Of a stretch of DNA of 64,000 nt, positions 34,001 to 43,425 are shown in pieces. This DNA comes from Candidatus Methylopumilus planktonicus (GTDB lineage Bacteria; Pseudomonadota; Gammaproteobacteria; Burkholderiales; Methylophilaceae). Every line of letters begins with the position of its first letter. Position 1 is the stretch's first letter. Under the pieces are notes generated by a model. It saw only the letters and a program-made list of their open reading frames with translations, was not told the origin of the DNA and searched no databases. The stretch is from positions 1,178,001 to 1,242,000 of the forward strand of contig NZ_CP040984.1 of NCBI RefSeq assembly GCF_006364715.1. The letters run 5' to 3'. Both the position numbers and the translations under genes were made by a program.

Positions 34001-35296
34001 ATGGTTCCTCATTTAAAAACCGCACTCACAGGACCTCTTCTTTCATTAGAAAAACATCTCATTCATGAAATGGCAAACATTGAACATTGGTTTCGCATTC
34101 AATGGTTAGAGCACGCAGCTCCCTTTTATGCATCTGTTGACTTAAGAAATGCAGGATTTAAATTAGCGCCTGTGGACACTAATCTTTTCCCAGGGGGTTT
34201 TAATAATTTAAATCCAGATTTTTTATCACTTTCTGTTCAAGCAGCGATGGTGGCAATTGAAAAAGTATGCCCTGAAGCTCATCGCCTTTTAATTATTCCT
34301 GAAAATCACACACGCAATATTTATTATTTAAAAAATTTATTTGAATTACAAAATATATTAAGAAAATCAGGTCTTGACGTACGCATAGGTAGTTTAGATA
34401 TAACGATTTCTGAACCGATAACAATTGCAGTTGAAAATAATAAGTCTTTACTTATTGAGCCTTTAAAACGCATCAAAAATAGGCTAGTACTTGAAAATAA
34501 GGCGCTCGGTAATTTCGATGCATGTGCCATATTATTAAATAATGATTTGTCTGCCGGTATTCCTGATGTATTAAAAAATATTGAACAAAATTTAATACCC
34601 CCTCTTCATGCAGGATGGTCATCACGCAGAAAATCTCAACACTTTAAAGCTTATGACGAGGTCGTGAAATCATTTGCTGAATTTATTAAGGTAGATCCCT
34701 GGCTCATAAACCCTTATTTTGATCACGCAAGTGGCATTGATTTTCATGCAAGACAAGGCGAAGATGAGCTTGCGATAAAAGTAGAGCAAATTTTAAATAA
34801 AATACAATCAAAATATAAAGAATATAAAATTGAGCATGAGCCATTTGTGATTGTTAAGGCGGATGCTGGCACTTATGGCATGGGCATCATGACAGTGAAA
34901 CATGGAGACGAATTAAGAAATTTAAATCGAAAATCCCGTAATAAAATGTCTGTTGTGAAAGAGGGCTTGGAAGTTTCAGAAGTGATTATTCAAGAAGGCG
35001 TCTATTCTGAAGAATGTATTAATGAAGCGGTCGCAGAGCCTGTCGTCTATATGATAGACCATTTTGTTATTGGTGGTTTTTATCGTGTGCATACCACACG
35101 AGGCAAAGATGAAAATCTTAATGCGCCTGGTATGCATTTCGTCCCTTTAGCCTTTGAAACTTCGTGCTCGACGCCTGAGATAGATGAGTCGCCCCTTTCA
35201 ACGCCCAATCGATTTTATGCTTATGGTGTGATCGCTAGATTAGCGCTTCTTGCAGCGTCCATTGAACTCGAAACTCATGATCCAATAAATCAGTAA
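34001..35296 (+). CDS. gshA: Glutamate-cysteine ligase (proteobacterial GshA type)
   Basis: This enzyme makes gamma-glutamylcysteine, the first step of glutathione synthesis. The 431 residues match the betaproteobacterial/cyanobacterial-like GshA family rather than the E. coli type, with the N-terminal SVDLRNAGFKLAPVDTNLF and the nucleotide-site VIVKADAGTYGMGIM. It starts directly after the lipA stop, and its last base is the first of gshB. Glutathione is also the usual formaldehyde carrier in some methylotrophs; that use is only a possibility here. Confidence 0.92.
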   Translation: MVPHLKTALTGPLLSLEKHLIHEMANIEHWFRIQWLEHAAPFYASVDLRNAGFKLAPVDTNLFPGGFNNLNPDFLSLSVQAAMVAIEKVCPEAHRLLIIPENHTRNIYYLKNLFELQNILRKSGLDVRIGSLDITISEPITIAVENNKSLLIEPLKRIKNRLVLENKALGNFDACAILLNNDLSAGIPDVLKNIEQNLIPPLHAGWSSRRKSQHFKAYDEVVKSFAEFIKVDPWLINPYFDHASGIDFHARQGEDELAIKVEQILNKIQSKYKEYKIEHEPFVIVKADAGTYGMGIMTVKHGDELRNLNRKSRNKMSVVKEGLEVSEVIIQEGVYSEECINEAVAEPVVYMIDHFVIGGFYRVHTTRGKDENLNAPGMHFVPLAFETSCSTPEIDESPLSTPNRFYAYGVIARLALLAASIELETHDPINQ

Positions 35297-36219
35297 TGTT
35301 GCCTATTCTCTTTATCATCGACCCACCACAGTCACTTCATTTAAAGAAGGATTCAACCTTTGCCTTAATGAAAGAGGCTGTTAAACAAAATCATGAAGTT
35401 TATTTTTGTTTGCAACATGACTTATATATTGATGCCAACCAATTATTCTGTAGAACACATCACTTTGATGTAAATATTTTTCCGAATCATGCAAAAACTT
35501 ATGAAACTCATCCTGTTTCATTTTTTAATGCGCTCTTTATGAGAAAAGATCCGCCAGTTGACCAGGCTTATCTTCATACGACTTTCTTATTAGATATTGC
35601 TAAAAAATCAAATGTGAAGGTATTTAATAACCCTTCTTCTATTAGAAGTTGGAATGAAAAAATATCCATACTCCAGTTTGGTGATCTCATACCTAAAACT
35701 TTAGTCACAGCCAATTCAGAGATTGTGAAGCAGTTTTTTAAAGATCATGGCGATATCATTTTAAAACCGCTTGACGGCATGGGTGGCAAAAATATTTTCC
35801 GCGTCAGTGAGTTTGAAAAAAATCTTAATGTAATTCTAGAAATCATGACCAACCATGGCCATCAAATGATCATGGCCCAGCAATATATTCCAGAAATTAA
35901 ATTAGGTGATAAACGTATCGTCATTATTGAAGGAAAACCTTTCCCTTATGCATTGGCTCGAATTCCTATGGAAGGCGAAACACGCGGTAATTTAGCATCA
36001 GGGGGCCAGGGCGTCGCACAAGTTCTATCAAAAAGAGATGAAGAGATTGCCATGATTGTAGGTAAAAAACTATTAAGTGAGGGGCTTCATTTTGTGGGGA
36101 TTGATGTTATTGGTGATTTTTTAACAGAAATCAATGTAACAAGCCCTACCGGTATTGTGGAACTTTTTGAACAGACAAAACAAAATCCTGCAGAACTTAT
36201 TATTAATGCGCTTCATTAA
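35296..36219 (+). CDS. gshB: Glutathione synthetase
   Basis: This ATP-grasp enzyme adds glycine to gamma-glutamylcysteine. The 307 residues contain FMRKDPPVDQ, ILKPLDGMGGKNIFRV (ATP loop) and GIDVIGDFLTEINVTSPTG. Normal length. Its 3' end overlaps apbE by 14 bases. Confidence 0.96.
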   Translation: MLPILFIIDPPQSLHLKKDSTFALMKEAVKQNHEVYFCLQHDLYIDANQLFCRTHHFDVNIFPNHAKTYETHPVSFFNALFMRKDPPVDQAYLHTTFLLDIAKKSNVKVFNNPSSIRSWNEKISILQFGDLIPKTLVTANSEIVKQFFKDHGDIILKPLDGMGGKNIFRVSEFEKNLNVILEIMTNHGHQMIMAQQYIPEIKLGDKRIVIIEGKPFPYALARIPMEGETRGNLASGGQGVAQVLSKRDEEIAMIVGKKLLSEGLHFVGIDVIGDFLTEINVTSPTGIVELFEQTKQNPAELIINALH

Positions 36220-37255
36220 GTTTTTTTTTATAGTTTTAGGCTTTTCTTTTCTTCAGTCTTGCTCTAATCCATCCTTATACCAATCTAAACATTATGTATT
36301 TGGAACCATTGTAGACATTTCTATTTACGGTGAAGATGAAAAAAAAGCAGAAAAAGTCACCAAAGCTGTTCTTGAAGAATTTACAAGACTTCATAACTCT
36401 CTTCATGCTTGGGAAAAAAGTGATCTTACTAATCTCAATGAGTCTATTGCAAAAAATAAGCCTTATAGAAATGCCTCTTCAGAACTTATTGAAATTATTA
36501 AAAATGCGAGAGAACTAGAAAGGGCTTCAAACCATCTCTTTAACCCAGCTATAGGCGAACTCATCGATTATTGGGGATTTCATCAAGATGAATTTAATCC
36601 AATGCATCCAAATCAATCGAAAATAAAAAATCTTGTTGAAAGAGGTCCCTCGCTAGATCAGGTTCAGATTTCAGGATCAACCATTAAGAGCGTAAATCCT
36701 CACGTAAAAATTGATCTTGGTGGATATGCAAAAGGATATGCGCTTGACCAAGCTAGTAAAATCATTCATGCACATCATATTAAAAATGCGCTTATAAATA
36801 TTGGTGGCAATATTATGGCAATCGGCCAACATGGTAATAAGCCTTGGCGTGTTGGCATACAAGACCCTAGAGGAGCGCAAGCGATTGCAAAAGTTGATTT
36901 ACTTGACGGGTGGGCTATCGGGACATCGGGCGACTATCAACGGTATTTTATTAATGATGGCAAGCGCTATTGTCACCTTATCCACCCATTTACAGGGTAC
37001 CCGGTCCAAGGTGTTTATTCTGCGACTGTCCTTATAGAGCCATCTCAAAATGCTGGTACTTTATCGGATGTATTATCTAAACCACTATTTATTAGTAAAA
37101 AAGAAGATAGAAAAGATATAGCGAAAAAACTTCGAATCTATCACTACTTAATTATTGAAGATAAACACATATCAATGACTAAAACGATGGCAGATAAAAT
37201 TCAATTCTTAAATCCCAATACTCAACAAAATAATCAAATTGAAATTACGCTCTAA
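36206..37255 (+). CDS. apbE: FAD:protein FMN transferase (ApbE lipoprotein)
   Basis: ApbE covalently attaches FMN to Thr/Ser in extracytoplasmic flavoproteins, using FAD. The protein starts MRFIKFFF and has a lipobox Cys in FLQSC, so it is a periplasmic lipoprotein. Family motifs are FGTIVDISIYG, KIDLGGYAKGYALDQ, NALINIGGNIMAIG, TSGDYQRYF, HLIHPFTGYP and the metal-binding GTLSDVLSK. The start at 36206 is inside gshB; a longer frame upstream lacks a signal peptide. No rnfG/nqrC-type flavoprotein target is in the window. Confidence 0.94.
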   Translation: MRFIKFFFIVLGFSFLQSCSNPSLYQSKHYVFGTIVDISIYGEDEKKAEKVTKAVLEEFTRLHNSLHAWEKSDLTNLNESIAKNKPYRNASSELIEIIKNARELERASNHLFNPAIGELIDYWGFHQDEFNPMHPNQSKIKNLVERGPSLDQVQISGSTIKSVNPHVKIDLGGYAKGYALDQASKIIHAHHIKNALINIGGNIMAIGQHGNKPWRVGIQDPRGAQAIAKVDLLDGWAIGTSGDYQRYFINDGKRYCHLIHPFTGYPVQGVYSATVLIEPSQNAGTLSDVLSKPLFISKKEDRKDIAKKLRIYHYLIIEDKHISMTKTMADKIQFLNPNTQQNNQIEITL

Positions 37256-37613
37256 ATTTTTTCTTGGTGATAGTCTTATTATTTTAATAAGTCTTGTCTT
37301 TATTATTTTTGCATTTAAGACTTTCTGGCATTTTGAAACAGGCAGTGTTGTGCAAGTAAACTTTCAAGGAAAAACATATGGAAATTTCAGTCTATTTCAA
37401 GACAAAAGAATTAGCCTGATAGGCAAGGAAGGTGAAAGCATGATTGAAATTAAAAATGGCCAGGCTCGCTTTAAGTCTGCTCCATGTAAAAATCAATATT
37501 GCGTTCAACAAGGCTGGATTAGTTTCACAGGACAAATACTGATTTGTATCCCCAATGAAATAAGTATTGAAATTTTAGGTAAAACGAAAGCTTATGACTC
37601 GCTCAATTATTAA
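37239..37613 (+). CDS. NusG domain II-type membrane-anchored protein
   Basis: The 124-residue protein has one N-terminal membrane helix (about 8-28), then a beta-rich extracytoplasmic domain. This domain has SAPCKNQYCVQQGWI and ICIPNEISIEI, a pattern of the NusG-II/DUF1312 family with a Cys-x4-Cys pair. The start appears to be TTG at 37239 inside the end of apbE; no ATG is available nearby. Such proteins are commonly found between apbE and a Gx transporter gene. The role is unknown; a redox or flavin-related envelope function is inferred from context. Confidence 0.75.
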   Translation: MKLRSKFFLGDSLIILISLVFIIFAFKTFWHFETGSVVQVNFQGKTYGNFSLFQDKRISLIGKEGESMIEIKNGQARFKSAPCKNQYCVQQGWISFTGQILICIPNEISIEILGKTKAYDSLNY

Positions 37614-38115
37614 AATTAAAACGACTTTGCTTGATCATCAAATTGCTCAGTTAAGCGCGGTTGCCATAGGGCTTAGCCTTATTGAATCGGTATTGCCATC
37701 TCCAATGCCAGGGGTAAAACCAGGCATAGCCAATATCATCACGCTTTACGCCTTATATCGTTTTAGTTTTAAAACAGCGGTGTGGGTGAGTATCTTAAGA
37801 GTCTTTGCAACAAGTCTCATATTAGGACAGTTTTTAAGTCCTACCTTTATGTTGAGCCTTACCGGATCAATCCTTAGTCTTTTGACTTTATATATTGGTA
37901 TTAAATTACCATCTAAAATTTTTAGCCCCCTAAGCCTTTCCATTCTCTCTTCTTTTGCCCACATTGCAGGCCAACTTATCCTCGTTCGTTTATGGCTTAT
38001 CCCTCATGCCAGCATCTATTATTTGATACCTATTTATAGTGCTGCTGCACTTTTATTTGGATTCATCAACGGATGGATTGCATACCGCTTACTCAAACAG
38101 CACAATTCCATATAA
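37594..38115 (+). CDS. Gx transporter family / heptaprenyl-diphosphate-synthase component I-like membrane protein
   Basis: The 173-residue polytopic membrane protein has about five helices and the family stretch PGVKPGIANIITLYALY plus ILRVFATSLILGQFLSPTF. It resembles ECF-type substrate-binding subunits and is often called 'Gx transporter' or Hpre_diP_synt_I. It overlaps the NusG-II gene by 20 bases, which supports an apbE-NusGII-Gx unit. Substrate unknown; riboflavin or quinone precursors are guesses. Confidence 0.8.
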   Translation: MTRSIIKIKTTLLDHQIAQLSAVAIGLSLIESVLPSPMPGVKPGIANIITLYALYRFSFKTAVWVSILRVFATSLILGQFLSPTFMLSLTGSILSLLTLYIGIKLPSKIFSPLSLSILSSFAHIAGQLILVRLWLIPHASIYYLIPIYSAAALLFGFINGWIAYRLLKQHNSI

Positions 38116-38165
38116 CACTTCCAGAAAATGCTAAAATAAACAAAGTCAAAAAAGGTATAGACATC

Positions 38166-38312
38166 ATGAAAAAATATCTATGTATTTATGTAGGCTTCTT
38201 CTTGCTTATTAACTTAGTTGGATGTGGAACTAAAGGTGGTTTATATATGCCGGATCATCCAGAAGTAAAATATCCTGGTGAATATAATAAAAATAAAAAA
38301 AATCCTACATGA
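38166..38312 (+). CDS. lptM: LptM (YifL)-like LPS-translocon lipoprotein
   Basis: This 48-residue lipoprotein has a signal peptide ending at VGC followed by GTKGGLYMP, which matches the CG-K-GPLY-P core of LptM/YifL. In E. coli LptM assists oxidative maturation of the LPS translocon LptD. ATG 38166 is chosen because it gives a proper signal peptide. It overlaps lysA by ATGA, the conserved yifL-lysA neighbourhood. Confidence 0.82.
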   Translation: MKKYLCIYVGFFLLINLVGCGTKGGLYMPDHPEVKYPGEYNKNKKNPT

Positions 38313-39556
38313 CATTTATTAGTTTAAAAAATGGCGCGTTACATGCCGAAGAGATTTCGCTTGAAGCTATTTCAAAACAGTTTGGTACGCCCACTTATAT
38401 TTATTCAAAAAATGTGCTGATTAAAACTTTTGAGTCTTTTAAAAAAGGCCTTCTCAAAGTGGATCACCTTATATGTTTTGCAGTGAAAGCTAACTCTAAT
38501 ATTGCGATTCTTAATCTTTTTGCAGGCTTAGGAGCTGGCTTTGATATTGTCTCAGGCGGCGAACTTGAGCGTGTCATTTATGCGGGTGGTGACCCACAAA
38601 AAATTGTCTTCTCAGGTGTGGGCAAAACTGAATCTGAAATTACAGCCGCCCTAAAAGCGAATATATTATGTTTCAATGTGGAATCTAAAAGCGAACTTAT
38701 TCGTATTCAAGAAGTTGCAGAGAAAATAAATATCAGAGCATCTATCTCTATCCGTGTAAATCCTGATGTCGATGCCAAAACTCACCCTTACATTTCAACA
38801 GGATTAAAAGACAACAAATTTGGTGTCGATTTTAATCAAGCGCTTTCGCTCTACCTTGATGCGAAAAGTATGAGTTATATTACTACTAAAGGCATTGATT
38901 GTCATATTGGCTCACAAATTACAGAACTTAAACCTTTTTTAGATGCACTGGATCGCGTACTTTCTCTTGTAGATCAACTTAAAAAAAATAATATTCATTT
39001 AAGTCATATTGATATCGGCGGCGGAATTGGTATTTGTTACCAAGACGAATCTCCACCTGACTTTGAAATTTATACAAAAGAAATCTTAAGTAAGATTAAA
39101 GACCTTAATGTCAAAATTATTTTTGAGCCTGGTCGAGCGCTTGTGGGTAATGCAGGTGTACTTTTATCTAAAGTTGAATATTTAAAACAAAATGATATCA
39201 AACACTTTGCCATCATTGACGCTGCCATGAATGATCTCATGAGGCCTACTTTATATGATGCTTATCATGAGATTAGGTTAGTTCGCGAACATGACGCGAA
39301 ACCTCAATTGTTTGATGTCGTTGGTCCAGTATGTGAAAGTGGTGACTTTATTGCAAAAAATCGATCTTTGAAATTAAAAGAAAATGATCTTATTTGTATA
39401 ATGTCGGCTGGAGCTTATGGCATGAGCATGAGTTCAAATTACAATTCACGTGGGCGCGCAGCGGAAGTAATGGTAGATCAAGATAAGCTTTATGAAATTA
39501 GAGCACGTGAAAAATCGAGCGACTTATTTAAACTCGAAAAGAAGCTACCGCTTTAA
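38309..39556 (+). CDS. lysA: Diaminopimelate decarboxylase
   Basis: This PLP enzyme makes lysine from meso-diaminopimelate. The 415 residues show the PLP lysine in CFAVKANSN, HIGSQI, DIGGGIGI, FEPGRALVG and the substrate-site CESGDF. It closes the long plus-strand run that starts at mreB, and its stop shares TTAA with convergent purU. Confidence 0.96.
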   Translation: MTFISLKNGALHAEEISLEAISKQFGTPTYIYSKNVLIKTFESFKKGLLKVDHLICFAVKANSNIAILNLFAGLGAGFDIVSGGELERVIYAGGDPQKIVFSGVGKTESEITAALKANILCFNVESKSELIRIQEVAEKINIRASISIRVNPDVDAKTHPYISTGLKDNKFGVDFNQALSLYLDAKSMSYITTKGIDCHIGSQITELKPFLDALDRVLSLVDQLKKNNIHLSHIDIGGGIGICYQDESPPDFEIYTKEILSKIKDLNVKIIFEPGRALVGNAGVLLSKVEYLKQNDIKHFAIIDAAMNDLMRPTLYDAYHEIRLVREHDAKPQLFDVVGPVCESGDFIAKNRSLKLKENDLICIMSAGAYGMSMSSNYNSRGRAAEVMVDQDKLYEIRAREKSSDLFKLEKKLPL

Positions 39557-40407
39557 TCAAAAATAACAGTTTTATTCCCATAAATAAGAATACGATTCTC
39601 TATATGCCAACGCACTGCTTTATATAAAACGATACGCTCTAAATCTCTGCCTTTTTGAATGAGATCCTCTACTTGGTCGCGATGTGAGATGCGATCGATA
39701 TCTTGCTCAATGATCGGTCCCTCATCTAAGACCTCGGTCACATAGTGACTCGTGGCCCCAATTAATTTAACACCTCGCTCAAAAGCTCGATGATAAGGTT
39801 TGGCGCCAATAAAAGCAGGTAAGAAAGAATGGTGAATGTTAATCACGCGTTGTGGGTAACGTTTTATAAAATCTTCGCTTAAGATTTGCATATAACGAGC
39901 AAGGACTATGAAGTCGACGTGATATTTATCAAATAATGCAAATTGCTCTGCTTCAGCTTCTTTCTTTTTATCTTTTTCAAGAGGGATATGAAAAAAGGGA
40001 ATGCCATAAAATTCAGCAAGCTTTTGTGCATTTAAATGATTACTAATAATGAGGGGAATATCACATTGAAGCTCATTATTTTTATAGCGATGAAGTAAGT
40101 CTGCTAAACAATGATCGTATTGTGACACCATAACCGCCATGCGAGGTTTGTCTTTGGACAGCTTTAATTCCCATGTCATCTTATAAGTTTTGGCAATAAC
40201 CTCAAAAGCTTGCGCAAAAGAGGCTTCATCTAAAGAAAAGTCTTTTAAATCCCATTCAACACGCATAAGGAAAAGACTATTTTCAGCATCTTGATGTTGG
40301 TCAGCATGCAAAATATTTGCATTATGTTGATATAAAAAATCTGCGATAGCTGCCACAATACCTTTAGCATCTGGGCAAGTAATTAATAAGGTCGCTGAAT
40401 TTTTCAT
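39553..40407 (-). CDS. purU: Formyltetrahydrofolate deformylase
   Basis: PurU hydrolyses 10-formyl-tetrahydrofolate to formate and THF. The 284 residues have an N-terminal ACT domain (about 5-85) and a formyltransferase-like domain with INIHHSFLPAF (Asn and His catalytic) and GATSHYVTEVLDEGPI. In methylotrophs it can feed formate to oxidation and balance C1 units; that role is inferred. It is a single gene divergent from ispH. Confidence 0.95.
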   Translation of the reverse strand: MKNSATLLITCPDAKGIVAAIADFLYQHNANILHADQHQDAENSLFLMRVEWDLKDFSLDEASFAQAFEVIAKTYKMTWELKLSKDKPRMAVMVSQYDHCLADLLHRYKNNELQCDIPLIISNHLNAQKLAEFYGIPFFHIPLEKDKKKEAEAEQFALFDKYHVDFIVLARYMQILSEDFIKRYPQRVINIHHSFLPAFIGAKPYHRAFERGVKLIGATSHYVTEVLDEGPIIEQDIDRISHRDQVEDLIQKGRDLERIVLYKAVRWHIENRILIYGNKTVIFD

Positions 40408-40437
40408 AGGATTATGTGTCTATTTTGAATAAAACGA

Positions 40438-40443
40438 ATTATA
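40438..40443 (-). promoter_or_regulatory. Candidate -10 element of purU
   Basis: A perfect TATAAT on the minus strand lies 31 bases upstream of the purU start. No convincing -35 is found at the standard distance. Confidence 0.4.
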
Positions 40444-40504
40444 CATGGACAATCAGGAATAAAATAATGGGTCATCACTATCAAAACCCCTAAAATATAA
40501 ACCT

Positions 40505-41446
40505 ATGACAGATAAAATTAATATTCTTTTAGCTAACCCCCGCGGCTTTTGTGCGGGTGTTGAACGTGCCATACAAATCGTAGAAGAAGCGCTTATACAA
40601 TATGGAAAGCCCATCTATGTGAGGCACGAGGTCGTTCATAATCAATATGTCATCAATGATTTGAAAAAAAGGGGTGCTATTTTTGTAGAAGATATCAATG
40701 ATGTACCGAAGGGTGCACATGTGATTTTTAGTGCGCATGGTATTTCAAAGGTCATTCGCGAAGAAGCGAAGTTACGTGAACTTATTCCTATCGATGCGAC
40801 CTGCCCATTAGTTACTAAAGTCCATGTAGAAGTAAACAAAATGCTTAATCAAGGCATGGATATTATTATGGTAGGACACGATGGCCATCCTGAAGTGGAA
40901 GGTACGATGGGTCAAATCGAAAAACATCAAGCAAACCGAAAAATGTATTTAATCGAAACTATTGAAGATGTCTCGAGTTTGATTGTTGATCGTCCAGATA
41001 AACTGGCCTATGTCACTCAAACTACACTTTCAATTGACGATACAAAAATAATAATCGACGCATTAAAAATAAAATACCCAAATATTCAGGGGCCTAAAAG
41101 TGATGACATTTGTTATGCCACACAGAATAGGCAAGATGCAGTCAAGACGATAAGTAGCCTTTGCGATCTTATTATTATTGTAGGCTCCAATAATAGTTCT
41201 AATTCAAGCCGCCTTAAAGAGCTGGCTCAAAGAGAAGGGGTGGAATCTTATCTGATTGATCATGAAGATTCACTTCAATCATCTTGGCTTCTCAATAAAA
41301 AAAATATTGGTATTTCTGCTGGGGCTTCCGCACCAGAGGAAAGCGTTAAAAATATTGTAAGTAAAATTGAAACACTTACAAAAGCATCCATTACTGAACT
41401 TTCAGGTATTGAAGAAAACATTATTTTTAAATTGCCTAAGATTTAA
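40505..41446 (+). CDS. ispH: 4-hydroxy-3-methylbut-2-enyl diphosphate reductase
   Basis: IspH makes IPP and DMAPP, the last step of the MEP isoprenoid pathway, with a [4Fe-4S] cluster. The 313 residues include the three cluster cysteines in RGFCAGVERAI, DATCPLVTKVH and DICYATQNRQ. The substrate-site histidines in VHNQYV and GHDGHPEVEGTMG and the catalytic-region TQTTLS are also present. It begins an ispH-nudB-nadA-HIT run. Confidence 0.97.
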   Translation: MTDKINILLANPRGFCAGVERAIQIVEEALIQYGKPIYVRHEVVHNQYVINDLKKRGAIFVEDINDVPKGAHVIFSAHGISKVIREEAKLRELIPIDATCPLVTKVHVEVNKMLNQGMDIIMVGHDGHPEVEGTMGQIEKHQANRKMYLIETIEDVSSLIVDRPDKLAYVTQTTLSIDDTKIIIDALKIKYPNIQGPKSDDICYATQNRQDAVKTISSLCDLIIIVGSNNSSNSSRLKELAQREGVESYLIDHEDSLQSSWLLNKKNIGISAGASAPEESVKNIVSKIETLTKASITELSGIEENIIFKLPKI

Positions 41447-41448
41447 AC

Positions 41449-41898
41449 ATGTCTTTCAAAAAACCCATTTCATCTCTTGTGCTAATTTATACAGAGGATT
41501 TTAAAGTACTTCTTATGGAGCGCTCTGACAAGAAAGCCTTCTGGCAATCTGTGACAGGAAGTTTGGAAGAAAATGAAACACCAATAGAGGCTGCAGCAAG
41601 AGAGGTATTTGAAGAAACTGGGATTAATACAAATCAATACTTGCTCGAAGATTGGCACCTATCTCACGTCTATGAAATTTATGCCCATTGGCGATATCGT
41701 TATGCTCCTAATATCACGCACAACACGGAACATATTTTTGGTCTTAAAGTTCCATCTGTCATTCCAATTCAACTATCAGAGCATGAGCATGTTCAATACC
41801 TATGGGTAGATTGGAAAGAAGCCATGGATAAAGTTTTCTCTTGGACTAATGTTGAGGCCATTAAAAAATTAGCCGAAATGCATCAACTAAAACTGTAA
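41449..41898 (+). CDS. nudB: Dihydroneopterin triphosphate diphosphatase (Nudix)
   Basis: NudB removes pyrophosphate from dihydroneopterin triphosphate in folate synthesis. The 149 residues carry a full Nudix box (GSLEENETPIEAAAREVFEE, then TGI). N- and C-terminal sequence resembles E. coli NudB (KPISSLVLIYT and SWTNVEAI). It begins 3 bases after the ispH stop. Confidence 0.88.
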   Translation: MSFKKPISSLVLIYTEDFKVLLMERSDKKAFWQSVTGSLEENETPIEAAAREVFEETGINTNQYLLEDWHLSHVYEIYAHWRYRYAPNITHNTEHIFGLKVPSVIPIQLSEHEHVQYLWVDWKEAMDKVFSWTNVEAIKKLAEMHQLKL

Positions 41899-41910
41899 AA
41901 TAGGTGGTCT

Positions 41911-43008
41911 ATGCAACTTGCTCAAATAAAATTTAATACGTTTGAATCTATCAGCGATGAAGATTGCCAACAAAGAATTATTGCAGCCAAAAATAAACTT
42001 GGTAAAAATTTAGTGATCTTAGGCCACCACTATCAGCATGAGTCTGTTTATAGACACGCAGGCTATACGGGTGACTCCCTTAAACTTTCTCGTGTTGTTG
42101 AGACACTTGACGCTAAATATATTGTGTTTTTAGGTGTGCACTTCATGGCAGAAGTCGCTAATATTTTATCAAGACCTGACCAATTGACAATTCTTCCAGA
42201 CTTAGCTGCAGGTTGCTCAATGGCAGACATGGCCAATTTAAGCAAAGTAGAAAGAAGCTACCGAGAGCTTTCAAAAGTACTTTCATTTGACGAGGTTATC
42301 ACTCCTGTCACTTATATTAATTCTGCAGCCGACCTTAAAGCTTTTTGTGGTGAACATGGGGGCATCGTTTGCACTTCAACGAATGCAACAAAAATTATTG
42401 AATGGTCATTTAAACAACGTGAAAAAGTTTTATTTTTTCCAGATCAAAATCTAGGTCGTTGGAGTGGTCACAAAATGGGTATTCCCTTAGATGAGATGCC
42501 TGTATGGGATCCAGATCTCCCACTTGGAGGTCTCACTGAGGCAGAGATTAAAAAAGCTAAGATCTTTTTATGGAAAGGTCATTGTGCAGTGCATCAAATG
42601 TTTCGCCTTCAAAATATTGAGCGCTTTAGACAAGAGCATCCGGATGGCAAAGTAATCTCTCACCCTGAATGCCCCTTTGAAGTTTGTGCTCATTCGGATT
42701 ATGTGGGATCGACTGAATATATTTTAAAAACTGTCACAGAGTCTCCTAAGGGGACTAAATGGTTGGTGGGCACTGAACTTAATTTAGTCAATCGCCTTTC
42801 AAATCAAATGAAAGCTGAAGATAAACTTGTACAATTCATGTCGCATGTCATTTGTGAATGTTCAACTATGGCGCGAATTGACCCTCAACATCTTGCATGG
42901 TGTTTAGAAAATATTGTAAATAATGAGCCGGTTAATATTATTAAGGTACCTGAAGATGAGGCGAAGTTAGCTAAACTTACCCTAGATCGTATGCTTCAGG
43001 TGTCATAA
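41911..43008 (+). CDS. nadA: Quinolinate synthase
   Basis: NadA condenses iminoaspartate and DHAP to quinolinate for NAD synthesis with a [4Fe-4S] cluster. The 365 residues show ILGHHYQHESVYRHAGYTGD, AAGCSMADMANL, HPECPFEVC and CECSTMARI. Its ribosome-binding site TAGGTGG is unusually good for this window. It is the longer betaproteobacterial form. nadB and nadC are not in view. Confidence 0.96.
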   Translation: MQLAQIKFNTFESISDEDCQQRIIAAKNKLGKNLVILGHHYQHESVYRHAGYTGDSLKLSRVVETLDAKYIVFLGVHFMAEVANILSRPDQLTILPDLAAGCSMADMANLSKVERSYRELSKVLSFDEVITPVTYINSAADLKAFCGEHGGIVCTSTNATKIIEWSFKQREKVLFFPDQNLGRWSGHKMGIPLDEMPVWDPDLPLGGLTEAEIKKAKIFLWKGHCAVHQMFRLQNIERFRQEHPDGKVISHPECPFEVCAHSDYVGSTEYILKTVTESPKGTKWLVGTELNLVNRLSNQMKAEDKLVQFMSHVICECSTMARIDPQHLAWCLENIVNNEPVNIIKVPEDEAKLAKLTLDRMLQVS

Positions 43009-43425
43009 ATGACCTCATGCACGATTTGTAATCTTATTGAGGGTGAAATCATCTGGAGCGACAACATCCTTCGCGTTGTTCTTTTAGATCATCAAGATTA
43101 CAAAGGTTACTGTCGTGTTGAATTGATTAGTCATACAAAAGAAATGACAGATTTAGATGAAACGCTTCAATTTAAAGTCATGCGCTGCGTATTTAAAGTG
43201 GAAGAGGTTTTAAGAAAAATCTTTAACCCTGAAAAAATTAACTTAGCAAGCTTAGGCAATAAAACGCCCCACATTCACTGGCATGTTATTCCTCGATTTA
43301 AAGAGGACCCGCACTTTCCAAATTCACATTGGGGAGAAAAGTTAAGAGAAGGCATGCATCAAACTATATCAACAAAAGAAAAAAAAGACTTGATTCAATT
43401 TTTAAGCCAATCCTTAGGCCAATAA
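43009..43425 (+). CDS. HIT-family hydrolase
   Basis: The 138-residue protein has the histidine triad HIHWHVIPRF near residue 86 and a CTICNLIEGEIIW start with a CxxC that may bind zinc. HIT enzymes hydrolyse nucleoside phosphoramidates, AMP-lysine or Ap4A; the true substrate is not known. It starts one base after nadA and overlaps the convergent ferredoxin gene by 12 bases. Confidence 0.88.
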   Translation: MTSCTICNLIEGEIIWSDNILRVVLLDHQDYKGYCRVELISHTKEMTDLDETLQFKVMRCVFKVEEVLRKIFNPEKINLASLGNKTPHIHWHVIPRFKEDPHFPNSHWGEKLREGMHQTISTKEKKDLIQFLSQSLGQ

